Assembly (NCBI RefSeq): GCF_026213295.1
Contig: NC_079414.1
Location: forward strand, 3,926,312-3,990,311
Reading direction: 5' to 3'
DNA from: Gadus chalcogrammus
Lineage: Eukaryota; Chordata; Actinopteri; Gadiformes; Gadidae
DNA length: 64,000 nucleotides
In this document: in pieces, positions 36,431-47,995 of the stretch
How positions within the stretch are numbered: position 1 is the first letter of the stretch
Layout of the letters: each line of letters starts with the position of its first letter
The notes under the pieces: generated by a model
What the model was told of the DNA's origin: nothing
Databases searched by the model: none
What the model saw: only the letters and a program-made list of their open reading frames with translations
Made by a program: the position numbers and the translations under genes

Positions 36431-37362
36431 TGTAACCAATTTTAGGAGTGTAAAAGCGAATTACAGTATAATATAAGTTGGACTAACAATAAGACCAGGA
36501 CCAGAATCAGAAGAGACCAAATTCGAGAGGAGCCACTGTACTGAGCAACAACAATGAGGCAGACACAAGAGTAACAATTGAGTAGCCACTCTTATATTTT
36601 ACAGTGAACAAAGTAATTTGTCTGGTTCGTACAAAATGCAAAATATTATACCAAACAGTAATGAAAATAAAAAAGTAGTGTGCACACTTAAAACAAAAAT
36701 GTCTGTTGGGGCCCTTAAAATAAAAGGAGTTGTTGAAAGTTCACCTGATTCCAAGGTTCCTTGTAGTGTAATGTGAGTGTATTATTTGTGTGAATGAGTG
36801 TGTACGTGAATATCTCCTCGGTGCTAATCTTCAATCAGGGTAGTTGGCTCGCCATCTTTCACAGCAGGAAGTTGTCCTGAACCTCAGACTCTCAGTCCTC
36901 TAAAAAACCTGACCGTTGCTCTGTGTATCAAGGTGGAGCATACCGATGCCGAACCTCGTAGCAGCTCTCCGGAGGACAGGCAAGCAGTTAGCCGACGTAA
37001 CTCTCCTTTGTTCAGCCACTTGGCTCCGGACCTCCACTGGGTAAGTGCTCAGACTCTTTTTCCTTTTTCACAGGTTTCACTCTGGGTTTTTTCTCTAGTT
37101 TTCCTCTTCTCCTTAACACACAGCTGCCCTCGCTTCCCGGGCCGAGATCCGAAAAGACCGGAAGAGCAACGCGACTGCACTTCCTCTCCGAGCCGACAGG
37201 CTGAGCGTGGCCTGCGTAGCTTCTGATTGGCTGCTGAGAACTAGGTACCCCACGTGGGACCATGCGAGTTGAGCGGTGCATTCAAAACAACTAAGATAAT
37301 CAAAGCAAAGTCTTTCTTCTTTTACGGTACTAAATGAACAGTGTTTCTTACACCTGGTTACA
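36431..37362 (-). repeat. Gypsy-1 5' LTR
   Basis: 932-bp LTR matching the first copy with an offset of exactly 7526 bp throughout, so no length change between them. Confidence 0.95.
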
Positions 37363-37366
37363 ATGT

Positions 37367-37783
37367 ACTCATTTTCAAATTAATCAGTGTGTTGAATGAC
37401 TGCTAGCAATACAGCATGCATGGTCCAGCTTTAGCATCGTCCAAAATATCTCATTAATTGCTATCTAGAATGTATAGTTAGTTGCCATTGCTGAAACATG
37501 TGTAAACATATTTTACAAAGAAAGAAATGAGTATTCCATGGGTATGCACTTTCTTTATACACATGCGTTTTGGAAACAATATCCCTGTATTTAATGACCG
37601 TTCGATTTGGACCGTGCATGCAGAATCCAAAAACGTGCACCATCAGCTGACCATGCTGGTCACAGCTACATAGAATATATAGAGTACATAGACATAAATG
37701 TTCAAGTCTTTACAGAAAATAATAATTAAAAGAATGAAGCAGATTGTATTGTGATCAATAATTTATTACATATATATTTACAG
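37367..37783 (+). other. remaining MADF-gene intron
   Basis: AT-rich, nothing recognised, ends in TATATATTTACAG before MADF exon 2. Confidence 0.6.
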
Positions 37784-38689
37784 TGCCTGAATGTTTGAAG
37801 AGGTGGCGGTCCCTCAGGGACAGATATCGGAAGGAGAGGATGAAGGAGAAGGAAGCCCAGAGGACTGGGGCAGGGGCCAGTGCGAAGCAGCCCTGGAAGT
37901 ATATGGCGGTGTTGGGCTTCCTGGCGCCATTCCTCCATGACAGAGGGACCACCTCCAACCTCCAGCGTCGGGACCCACCCCCGATGTCGGGAATGGCGGT
38001 GATGGAGGAGCTGGAAGATTGGTCAGATTACTCAGCAGCAGCGGTCGTAGGTGGAGCTTCAGGTGTGCCAGCAGTGACGCCGCCAGTGGAAGAGGCAGGT
38101 GCGCTGTCACCCCCAGCAGCAGCAGCAATGGCAGGTGTGGCAGCGCCAGATGTGCCGGCAGCCACAGCAGCCCCAGCAGCAGCAGGCCGTGGACCTGTGG
38201 GCAGAATCAACCAGTGGCGTGTGCAGCCACCAGAAGAGGGCAGGGGAAGGAAGAGGCGTAGGCCTGAGATGTCCTCTTTTGAGCAGGGCATGCTGGCGGT
38301 CATGGAGCCTCTGGCTACACTTGCCTTGCAGCCGCAGCCATAGCCGCCCTCTGATGAGGACGAGATTTTTTTTACGGGACTCATCCCTGCTATGAGGAGG
38401 CTCTCTATTCCCAGGAGAGCCAGGCTGCGGCACGAGGTTCACCCAATTATTTTCAGGGCGGAGATGGAGGAGCTAGAGGTTAGGGAGGAGTAAGTGAGTG
38501 ACTGAGGGACTGAGTGAGGTTTTATTTGTTTGTTCACACTAAGTTATGGTGTTTCTGTTTTTTTGTGTTGTTCTGTGTGTTGTTCTGTTATATTCTTAAT
38601 TAAAAAAGTTACTTTGATTGTGCTGTGTTCCTTTGTTGTTGTTTTTTTAATACATTTATAATACATTACAATTTGGAACTGGAATTATG

Positions 38690-39450
38690 TTATACAGGAT
38701 TTCACAGGCCTTTTTTGAGATTGTTGTGGCCTAAAATGCCTGATGTTGCGTGAGCTTTTCCAAAAAGTTGCGATGAAAGTTGCAGTGATTTTTTGGTTTT
38801 TGTGGCGATTATAGTGCGAGAGGAAGTGAAAGTTGCGATAAAAGTTGCAAAAGTTTTTCCCTGATGTTAAACATTAAGTTATTACTGCATTTTTTCCCGA
38901 GTAATTTGTTAAATATTAAGTTATAACTGAAAAGAATATTAATTAAAAGAACAAAAACACAGAGAAATGGTCCTATGAATAATTGATTCTTGATTCTTTC
39001 CACGCTGGCAATTGACTTGGATGCAGCAGCCTTTGTCATAGTGATCTGCCTCGTCATCTGACGTCCTGCCTGCAGTTCTGCAGTTCTGTAGTTATGTTTC
39101 GCGGTGGCAAAATGCTTATCAATGGCAGATTTATGCTTATGTTCCACCACAATGTTGCATGCAGTGCAAAATGATTTCCCCCCGTTTTCATGTAGAATAC
39201 CAGGATACTGCTTATCGCAATCTTTATTGGTCGTTATTTTGGTCGGCAAGTGTGAAACGTTGGACGCGCACATGCTGCATGAATGCTTGAATCACTTCAA
39301 CGTAGTAAACACGTAAGTAAGGGGAAGGTAGTTTGTCGATTTCAGTTCAAGATGACTGCTGATTGGTCAAACAGACACCGCCCTGAATTTGCGGTGATTG
39401 GTTGATGTTGCGTTGAAGTTGCAAATCGCAACATCGCGAAATCCTGGAGG
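38690..39450 (-). mobile_element. hAT-like element remnant with a BED-type finger
   Basis: CAGGATTTC lies near 38696 and its inverse near 39440, with many GTTGCGAT-type subterminal motifs. The minus strand encodes a CGGBP1-like N-terminus. The outer right end continues GGAGGGTCT while the left lacks it, so the left end may be truncated. Confidence 0.55.
39020..39273 (-). pseudogene. CGGBP1/hAT-type BED zinc-finger fragment
   Basis: The frame contains GKSFCTACNIVVEHKHKSAI followed by DKHFATAKH, a CX2C...HX4H BED-like finger as in CGGBP1 and the hAT transposases it derives from. The downstream frame to 38809 is not recognisable transposase, so the catalytic part is lost. Confidence 0.7.
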
Positions 39451-39767
39451 GTCTGGTTATATAAATATTAGCATATTAGTAACTATACAGTACACTTGCA
39501 TAAAGACAATAGGGATTCTTGAAAGCTGGCTCGGGTCATGTGGCGGTGAAGAAACAAACAGAAGAAATAAAAATCATTATCAATCATTGTTACATTTACT
39601 TTTAAAACGTAACTTTAGGCAAATGTACAATGTATACGCAAGTAAAGGAAGGTGCAGGTGTAGTTGGAATATGCTTATTTTCTCAAGACATGGGTAGCTC
39701 TTAAAAGAGCTGTTTGGTTTGAGGAGCCTTTGTGTCGCTAGGCTCTGGGCTGCCATGCCAATGCACC

Positions 39768-40634
39768 CTACTGGTTGAAGAACGCAGAGTAGGCCTCCCG
39801 CATCTGCATGGTCAGTCTGGTGGCGTTGTTGGTGCCCATCCTGGGTGCATTACGCAGGGCTTCAGGATCAGTCGATGGCTCGATTTCCGGTTCCACGCTG
39901 CGTCTTCCCCACCTCTGCAGATTCTTCCTCCGGAGAAAGTTCTGCAGCACACAGGTGGCCCTTACGCACACCTCAGTTACCTCAGGGCTGGTGCCAATCA
40001 CGCACCGGTACATGCACCACCTAGATGCCAAGATCCCAAAGACACATTCAACTACCAGACGAGCCCGGCTGAGGCGGTAGTTAAACTTGCTTCTCCAGAG
40101 TGTGATGTCGTCCAGGGAATGGTCGCAGAAGGTGGGTCATGAGTGGAAAGGCCTCATCCCCCACAAACACGTGAGGAAGTGGCCCCCGCTGCTCTGCTCC
40201 AGAGATGACACAGTCGGGAGGGAGGTCAAGGGTGCCCTCACGAAGAGCTTCCCCAAACGCGGAGTTACGGAGGGAGCCGCTGTCACTCGTCCTGCCGTAG
40301 CCTCCAACATCCGCAAACCGGAACAGGTAGTTGGGGTCCGCTACGGTTTGGAGGACCAGGGATAAGGTGCCCTTGTAGTTGTGATACAAGGAGCCAGAGT
40401 TGGCTGGAGCTTGTATCACTACATGCTTCCCATCAATCGCTCCGATGCAGTTGGGGAAGTTCCAGCGCCACTCAAACTGCTGGTTCTCCAGTCCGCCCTC
40501 GTGGGAATAGACATCTCCTCCTCCACCAAAACAGTCCAGATTGCACTGACTACCTCCCGCATTATCCTACACACTGAGGAAGTGCCCACACGATAGCTGA
40601 ATCCTATTGTGCAAAATAAATCACCAATGAACAC
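39768..40634 (-). pseudogene. PIF/Harbinger DDE transposase (HARBI1-like), broken
   Basis: Three minus-strand segments in changing frames cover the core: an upstream helix-turn-helix-like piece (40634 to about 40490), then GAIDGKHVVIQAPANSGSLY with the first catalytic Asp (about 40445-40385), VFVGDEAFPL with the second Asp, and LVVECVFGILASRW with the Glu, ending RATCVLQNFLRRK. Frameshifts lie near 40490 and 40100. Such transposases cut and paste with 3-bp TSDs and need a MADF/Myb-like partner. A matching MADF gene begins upstream on the other strand, so both may be parts of one element. The extreme N-terminus is missing. Confidence 0.82.
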
Positions 40635-40881
40635 TCTTCACACTACTATGGCTATAGACGGGTAGATGTCTTCCCTAATTAAGAAATATAATGCAAACAA
40701 CACCGTGGATGGAAATGCGCGCCTTTTCTATAGCCTAGCAGTATGTGCACACCAATGAGCCGTACGGCTCATTACTAAACAAGACCAAAGCAATATTATA
40801 CTATCAATATTATTATGTGATTTGAATCAATTTACCATTAAAAAGAAAAACAGAATAAAACTATTAGGCCGCGAGCTATGC

Positions 40882-40998
40882 GGCCTTACTGTGCACCCCC
40901 ACCTCCCTACAAAACCAACTATTGTCTTATGTTCAGCATGGTCAGACCTTTCAAAAATAGTTGGTTTCGTTGGGAGGTGGGGGGTGCACAGTAAGGCC
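40882..40998. mobile_element. 117-bp palindromic MITE
   Basis: GGCCTTACTGTGCACCCCCA and its inverse form arms of about 43 bp with a short loop. Confidence 0.85.
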
Positions 40999-41237
40999 CA
41001 GTAGGATATAGGCCCAGCCTAGAAGAGGTTTTTGTTGAAAACAGTTTAACCGAAAGTTCTGCTCCTTGTCCCTTAGGCGTTTCAGGCATCTTGCCTATCG
41101 CAGCTTTGTATGCTGGTGTTATTTGGATATAGTTGTCAGGTCGCCATCCCATCATGTGTGGGGCAGCGGATACGGCAGCAGTTCCCATCTGGTGACTACG
41201 TAGGATTCGGACCACCTCTCACAGTGTTGGAACAGCA

Positions 41238-41730
41238 GTGCCGTGTTCCGATATCCATACTTCCATGAGTACACTTAAACGAAGTACACTATCCGCACTC
41301 ACTAAGTGCGCTAATTTTCAGATGTCATTCCAAATCGAATACTCTGTGGTGCACTAACCTGAAATTACGATCACGACTGCCGCCGCGGCTCCTCCCCCGC
41401 AATAAACATCCCGCTTTGAATGGTGAACTCTTTACGCCTAGCAGCTATAAAAGCTATAAAAACTACAAAATGCATCTATTAATGCAGGCTATGTGGAAAA
41501 TGCGCCGACTTTGGCTGAGCCTGGCTCCGCCCTCTTCCCCTACGTAGCTAAGATGGCTGCCGTTGAGTACGAAAAGTGTACATCGCCACATACTTCGCGA
41601 TTTGACCATTTTGAGTACACCATCAGGGTCCTTTCAGTACACTTATTTTCGCCCAATCTGAATCGGAACGCCCTACGTACTCAAACTTAGGCTAGTAAGT
41701 ACGGATAGTATGGCTATTGGAACACGGCAC
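41238..41730. mobile_element. MITE with terminal inverted repeats
   Basis: Ends GTGCCGTGTTCC and GGAACACGGCAC extend for about 24 bp with few mismatches (continuing to CATACT). Length 493 bp. No clear TSD and no coding capacity. Short frames inside are chance. Confidence 0.8.
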
Positions 41731-42362
41731 AGCTTCCCTCAGAGCTAGCAGCTTCGCAAATCCAGTGCTGAACAAACGCAGGTTGATGAAGCAGCCATCC
41801 GTGAAGTGGAGGCGACAGAAAAAGGCTTGGTAAAGTCGGGGGAATAGGGTTAAAAATTAAATCCAGCCAACGGCTACGTGAAGGCTCTGCCTATGGCAAA
41901 CCATACAAGAGAGAGGTCCCTTCACAACCAAGAAAACAAATCTAACTGTTCTTCTGACTGATAGTGAATCATCTGGTGGTCTTCTAGAAAATTCCGGCAG
42001 TTTAGACGCTGCTCAGCGTATTACTGCCCTCCACAGGTCAGATGTTGAACTCGATTTTTACATACATTCCTGTATTGTGCAGGAACTGCAGAATTGCCTT
42101 GAAGATCAATTGGTGGTTCTCACTATGTCCTCCAAACAAAGTAATATATAATATAATTTATAAATATAATATATAAATAGTAGGCCTACATGTCTTTCTG
42201 TCCATCTACTTCTACTCAAACTCTGTTTTGCAATCTGATCCATTCCCCCCGACCGCAGCTTGTCCAGGAATGCAGCAAAAGTTGATTGATGACGCTCTCC
42301 CATTGACTCCCAGCAAAAGTACATGCTTACGTCACCTCGTACCGGAAGTAAAAGAAAGCAGC
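41731..42362. other. unassigned flank of the P-like element
   Basis: No domain or repeat family recognised. Ends at the target duplication AGAGAGAA. Confidence 0.4.
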
Positions 42363-42948
42363 AGAGAGAACATAGATATAGCTGTGTTCGAAATCGTTCC
42401 CTATCATGGATGTAGTGCACTAAATAGGGTGCACGCCATTTTGTAGGGTGTTCGAAATCTCAGTTGTCCACTATATAGGGCACTATATAGTGGACTTAAA
42501 ATAGGGTACATACGATGTTCCCTATGTTACTCCCGTATACCACAATGCAATGCGGCTGTGTTTTTCCAGAGGAGAAGAAGAAGCTGAATAACCGCGAAAA
42601 CTAATACATTTAATGATGGAGTCTCCGGCTTTCGTTTAGAAATGTCAACAATTTATTTGGGATTTAACATAGAATATTTAACATTCAACATCAATACAAC
42701 CTCCAGCTTTCCTCGTGAGTGCCTGGTATGTTTACATGACGTGGGCGCATCTGTCTGCGTCACACAAATTCACCTTATTCTTCAACCGTTCTATTTCCCA
42801 TGATTCATAGCGGGTTCAACTGACTAAACGGTTTTCTATTTCCGGTTAAGTGTTTGTTTACATTGCATGATCCTACAAGCGTCGCTTAAAGCTAGTTTTT
42901 TTAAGGCTTAAGGAAGTTATTTTACATAACTGTAAAATAACACCGACT

Positions 42949-44751
42949 ATGGGAAGTAGTCGGTGGCTACACACTGCCGATGAAATCTTAAAAGATCATA
43001 TCAGAGTCCCAAATCCGTCAAAACTGACAGGTTGGGTGGATGAGATGAAACTATGGCCAGGAGTTAGCCATATTGATCTAATCAATTATTTTGTCTTTTC
43101 TGAGGGTGGAGATCGTGAGGAGATGCGCAATTATAAAAGTACTGAGGCCTTCAATTACTTCCATAGCAATAAAGTCGGGCGCATTTTTTTATGTAAGCAC
43201 GAAGACTATGTGTTTTTGAAGGCAGAGGTCGACAGGAGCCAAAGTGCTAACCATAAGGTTATAGCTTGGGTTATGCTGCAGCCGTCGGGGTTGATAGAGA
43301 CTGTCGGGTGCTCATGTATGGCTGGATTAGGGAGATCGTGCAGTCATGCCGCAGCAATCCTTTGGAAGGTATGAAGAAGAAAAAAAATCCTTTGTTTATC
43401 TGTGAATTAATAAAAGTAACGTGATCATATCACTTTTTTGAGTGTTTTGACATAGGCTGTGTTTTTTGAGTGTTTTTATGAGTGTTTTTTCGATTCAGTT
43501 TAGCTAGGTGAGGATGACAACATTTGAAACAAATGGCAAATGGGTATAGGCTCTGTTAATGTGCTCATTACAGGTTGAAAATGCAGTAACTACCGGGAAG
43601 ACAGGGCTTGCATGTACAGATGAGCAGCGCAGGTGGAACGCAGGGACAGTCAGGAACATCGAGCCAAAAAGACTGAGGGACATAAACTTCAGCCACCACA
43701 GGGCAGGAGATGAATTTGCTATAAGGGTGTCCGGTGCTCAGCCACTACCAAACACCCCACAATATATGTCACATGCCGAATTCTTGACTAATGTAGACAA
43801 AGACCCAACAAAGCCACTTTTCCAGTTAAAAAACAGTCTGTTGGGCAAGTGTTACAGAGCCAAACCAGTAGTGCAACCCTGTAGCCTTGCACATACTGCA
43901 GTAGATGCAAGATTTTTAAGACCTCATCAAACCCATGCTGGTTCTGATCTCACATGTGAGACATGTAAAAGCTTTTATGAGTGTTATGTTCAAGTGAGTA
44001 GTGCACAGGCTTCTACTCTAGAATCTGAGACAAGGGAGCAGAGTTCTTCAGATTTGTGGCACAACGCACGAAAACTAAGAATAACTGCAAGTGCAGCAAA
44101 AATGTTCCTTCTAGAGCATCCACCAATCCAGACAAATTCATTGCAGAGCATCTCTACCCCTCCTTTCGTGGCAACTACGCCACAAATTATGGTAAAGAGA
44201 ATGAGGTGGTTGCTGGCAATGCACTTAGAGAGCAAGGCATGAGCATTACACAAATGGGCATCACTGTTAATGTTACAGAGCCATGGTTGTCAGCAAGCCC
44301 AGATGGGGTAATTGACTCATCTGTGCTACTAGAAATAAAATGTCCCGTCCCAAGTAAACTCCATTCTACCCTCTTGGATCAGCTTGACCATACCTGCAGT
44401 GATATCAAGCTAGTAGATGGAGTACCACAACTTCAGAAAACAGGTAGCCGAGGATATTACATGCAGGTACAAATAGGTATGTTCTGTGCCGGTCTGAAGA
44501 TGGCCAAACTGTTTATCTGGAGCCCAAACGACACAGTTATGTTCACTGTACCATTTGATGAGCCCTATGTTCTGGAGAGGGTAGGACATCTGAAGAGATT
44601 TTATTTCTCAACAATGTTGCCCCAGCTTGTAGATGAATTTGTTGGTCAGCGACTGAAACTACACAACAGATATGAGCATAATGAATTCATAAAAAAGCAC
44701 CTAAATAAGAAACATTTTATGCTGCAGCTGCTGCTGCCGTTAACAGTATGA
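42949..44751 (+). pseudogene. ISL2EU YqaJ-like nuclease with SWIM finger
   Basis: Two exons: 42949-43368 (donor GTATGA) and 43574-44751 (acceptor TTACAG). Exon 1 ends in a SWIM-type finger (CSCMAGLGRSCSHAA). Exon 2 carries the PD-(D/E)XK fold of YqaJ exonucleases: GNYATNYGKENE, then WLSASPDGVI with LLEIKCP (Asp, Glu and Lys of the active site), and GYYMQVQIGMFC. A one-base shift in the A-run near 44098-44102 breaks the frame between the RKLRITASA region and the nuclease core; everything else is open. The role of this accessory nuclease in transposition is not established. Inferred: recently inactive or a sequencing slip. Confidence 0.85.
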
Positions 44752-44764
44752 AACATTTTTTTTA

Positions 44765-45220
44765 TGCAATCAATTCCATATATGCTGAGATTAAGTATTG
44801 TTGTAGATAGGTGAATATTACAAAGTAGTGTTATTCAATCAGTTTAATGTCACATTGTGTAATCAGTCTTTCTGTAAACAACAAATCTTATACAAAGAGT
44901 AAATATAAACATTACAAATTACAAAAGGAAGCAAGTGTCAATATGAAATATACAGGAGCAATTTATGTAGATGTACAAAGTAGTGTTATTAAATCAGTTT
45001 AATGTCACGTTGTGTAATCAGTCTTTCTGTAAAAACAAATCTTATACAAAGAGTAAATATAAACAGTACAATTACAAAAGGAAGCAAGTGTCAATATGAA
45101 ATATACAGGAGCAATTAATGTAGATGTACAAAGTAGTGTTATTAAATCCATTTCAGGTCACATATTGTGTAATCAGTCTTTTTGTAATCAGTCTTTCTGT
45201 AAACCTTTCTGTAGATGTAT

Positions 45221-45224
<4 letters not shown>
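44765..45224. repeat. tandem repeat of about 160 bp, nearly 3 copies
   Basis: Units contain CAAAGTAGTGTTATT, TGTGTAATCAGTCTTTCTGT and AAGGAAGCAAGTGTCAATAT. It lies between the convergent ends of the two ISL2EU genes. Confidence 0.9.

Positions 45225-45258
<34 letters not shown>
45225..45258. repeat. short (GT)n tract
   Basis: About 17 GT units next to the tandem repeat. Confidence 0.95.
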
Positions 45259-45263
<5 letters not shown>

Positions 45264-45305
45264 CCTACCCCTACCCCAACAGCATCAGAACACAACCGTT
45301 GTCAC

Positions 45306-47089
45306 CTATCGCTCACAGATGAGATCACCCCTTAAGTTGGCTAGGGCCGCACAGATTCTGAGGATTTTTTCAATTTTGGGCGTTATGTTTATTGGTATGA
45401 CATGAGACAAGATCTTATATACTTTAAGTCGCCTAATTGCTCTCTCAACATGAATCCGCACATTTGCAATCCTGCGAGTTGCTGTGACTTGTTCCTCAGT
45501 TAGCTGAGAACCCCCTCTAGTGAAAGCGGGCAGAACCAATTTGACCCTTCTTTCAAACAATAAATCACGAATTAAAAACCCACGATCTGCCATGACTTCA
45601 TCTCCAGGCCTCAAATAGTCCAAGATACCAGAGTTCATAGTGATAAACTTGTCACTGGCGCGTCCTCCATATCCACTTGAGATAAACATGATTAAGCCAC
45701 ATGGGGCAACAACAACAAGGTACTTGATTGTATTGTGCGAGTAGTAATGGCTGTAGGACTCTCCTCTAGACTAGAGTCAAGATTTTTCGCCTTCTGTAAC
45801 AAACTTTCGCTACAGTCGATGACACAGGTGGTGTTGGGGAAAAAGCGCTTGAATGCAGTTGGCATGGTGGCCTTAATGGTTTCTTTTGGAAGCCAGATAA
45901 TAAGAGGGCGTAAGACCTCCTCCATTTTATCGATCCAGAAAGAGATGACCTTACTGGCTACACTCTGAGACACATGAAACTGCCTACCAAGGTCACCAAG
46001 CACACGATTCAATTTCAATTTGATCAGTGTCATTAGTATCTGATCACGCACTGACAAAACAGAAGCCCTTTCAGCAAATCCTTCTAAGGTGGAAACAAGA
46101 GAGTTGAAGGTTTCCAGTGAGACTCCAGTGTAGAGGAACGAATCTGCATCACTCTGAAGCATGGAATAGCTGAAATCTTCAGTTTGTGTTGTGGCATCTT
46201 CGGCCGTCTCCTCAACACCCTGCTGTTCACCATAGCTGTGGTCCCAGAGCGATGGATCTTCCCACTGGCTGGAAACAGTGCTGTGTGATGGTTGTTGTGG
46301 CACCTCAGGTATGCCCTCATCCTCCTGGTCTGTCACTTCTGCTGTTGCTGTAAAAACAGGGCACATATGCTATGTTAAACGCTACAGTTTCTGTCAACGT
46401 TTCTCTCACTGACAACATAACAGTAAAAGCCTATGTCAAATGGTGGTGGAAGCTCTTCCTCGCTCAGGACTGACCAACATAACAATAGCAGCTAGCTCTA
46501 CGATAGCCCTCAGAGGAATTCATACCACTGGCACTAACTACAGTGGCATTCAGGAATAAACCAATAATGGACATGTTTTCAACACATCTACTCTATCCAG
46601 CGACATAATGGGCATATTATTCATAAAAATGTAGGTTAGACTGCCCAAATATTTTTGTAGCACTGGCTGGTGGAGCTCGTAAAAATGTAAACAACTGGAG
46701 TTTACCTGTAAAGTGATGCGATCGCTTACATAATTCAACATTGAAAGTGGCTTACCTGTCGCTTCGACACGAACAATTGTTCGTCTCTTCTTCACTACTG
46801 GTCTGTCGTATCCAAGGAATAATTCCGGGTTGGGATGGTCTTCGGTGGGTCGTTTGTGAACGAAATGGTGCGAACAGACATAAACTTTTTTCGGCGGATG
46901 TTTCAGTTTAAGCACAGCTAGCCAGTCTAAACATATGCTCTGTGGCATTGAATGTAGCCGATAGGGAACCGGACAAGGACATTCTCTCCTTCGTATTTTG
47001 TGATCAAAGCACTCAGTTTCTAAAAGGTTTTTAATTTTCTTAGAATTATTTGAGCAACCAACAACCGCACAAGTGGTGCCTGAACTCAT
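45306..47089 (-). pseudogene. ISL2EU THAP-DDE transposase
   Basis: Two exons on the minus strand: 47089-46756 (donor GTAAGC) and 46347-45306 (acceptor TTTACAG), phases agree. Exon 1 is a THAP DNA-binding domain: CAVVGCSNNS ... CSHHF with the C2CH zinc ligands. Exon 2 has an acidic region, a helical segment (LGRQFHVSQSVASKVISFWI), and the DDE_4-type core with CVIDCSE (first Asp), MADRGF (second Asp) and NVRIHVERAIRRLK (Glu). A one-base shift near 45770, between the first and second Asp, breaks the frame. ATG 47089 is the first Met before the THAP domain. THAP plus DDE is typical of ISL2EU, and of the P family with an unrelated core. Confidence 0.87.
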
Positions 47090-47331
47090 ATTTATTCACG
47101 GTCAATCACCTCAAACCGGAAGTAAGAAACCGGAGTCGGTGTCATGGCAGCGCCCGTTGTCTAGAGCGGAATAAGGTGAATACCCGGCGCATTTACTGAC
47201 GCAAATGACGTTTAGAAATGTTCAGCGTAGTGTCCGAATTCTCGTTCCCTATTCCCTATATAGTGCACTAAATCATATACACTATATAGGGAATAGGGAA
47301 CGAGTGTATAGGGAACGATTTCGAACACAGC

Positions 47332-47548
47332 TTTATAGAACACTAGATACGCCACGCCCCTCTCAGCCGCGGCACACGGAGCCGCCATCTTGTGTGGGTC
47401 TTGAGTAGGTATTCTCAGACTGTCAGACAGCCATAGATATATATGTTCACAGCTCATTTCTCAAAAAAAAACAATGCCAGTTCATTGTGCTGCTTTCAAT
47501 TGTGTACACCGTCGTTCAGTACAAACCAGATCAGAGGGAATCACTTTA
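47332..47548 (+). mobile_element. P-like element, left interior
   Basis: Continuation of the left terminal repeat, then an ATG at 47474 opening a THAP-like N-terminus (HCAAFNCVHRRS) for about 24 codons before running into AT repeats. This supports assignment to the THAP9/P group. Confidence 0.75.
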
Positions 47549-47880
<332 letters not shown>

Positions 47881-47995
47881 TACCACTTAAAATCCCCAGA
47901 CTTCCCTTCTTCCGGGAAACATTGACCAGCTCTGACGGGGGGATCCCGAAGCGTGCTCCGGCCAGTATTATTTTATTTACCTAACAGTATATAGT

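Larger units (their letters stand above)
28905..37362 (-). mobile_element. young Ty3/Gypsy retrotransposon, minus strand
   Basis: Two 932-bp direct repeats (28905-29836 and 36431-37362), TGTAAC...GGTTACA, flank gag and pol on the minus strand. ATGT at 28901-28904 and 37363-37366 is a 4-bp target duplication. Order on its own strand: 5' LTR (36431-37362), primer site, gag, frameshift site, pol (protease, RT, RNase H, integrase), polypurine tract, 3' LTR. By eye I noticed only one LTR difference (near position 28 of the repeat), suggesting recent insertion. It sits in the intron of a Harbinger MADF gene. Confidence 0.96.
28726..38493 (+). pseudogene. MADF (Myb/SANT-like) gene of a PIF/Harbinger element, split by a Gypsy
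   Basis: Exon 1 runs from ATG 28726 to 28855 and exon 2 from 37784 to TAA at 38491-38493, with GTAAAA and TTTACAG borders and matching phase. Together they give a MADF-type DNA-binding domain: RPILYDQSLYIYRD and RMWKDVSLEVG from exon 1, ECLKRWRSLRDRYRKERMKE and PWKYMAVLGFLAPFL from exon 2. An Ala/Val/Pro-rich linker and a basic C-terminus follow. Stops at codon 4 (TAA 28735-28737) and at 38341-38343 (TAG) break the frame; ATG 28750 could restart it. Such proteins accompany Harbinger transposases and assist target or TIR recognition. The intron grew from an inferred 470 bp to 8.9 kb through the Gypsy at 28905-37362. Confidence 0.75.
42381..47331. mobile_element. ISL2EU-type DNA transposon, near complete
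   Basis: 24-bp perfect inverted termini beginning GCTGTGTTCGAAATCGTTCC, flanked by TA (42379-42380) and TT (47332-47333), a TA duplication with one change. It encodes a SWIM/YqaJ-like protein on plus and a THAP-DDE transposase on minus, the two-gene layout known for ISL2EU/IS4EU elements. Each gene carries one frameshift. A tandem repeat separates the 3' ends of the genes. Confidence 0.88.

Noticed and set aside
28726..38493. A host MADF transcription factor gene
   Set aside because: Two in-frame stops, a repeat-filled neighbourhood and the nearby Harbinger transposase make a transposon accessory gene more likely.
42949..44751. A host YqaJ-domain gene
   Set aside because: It lies between perfect 24-bp transposon termini together with a THAP-DDE transposase, so it belongs to the ISL2EU element.
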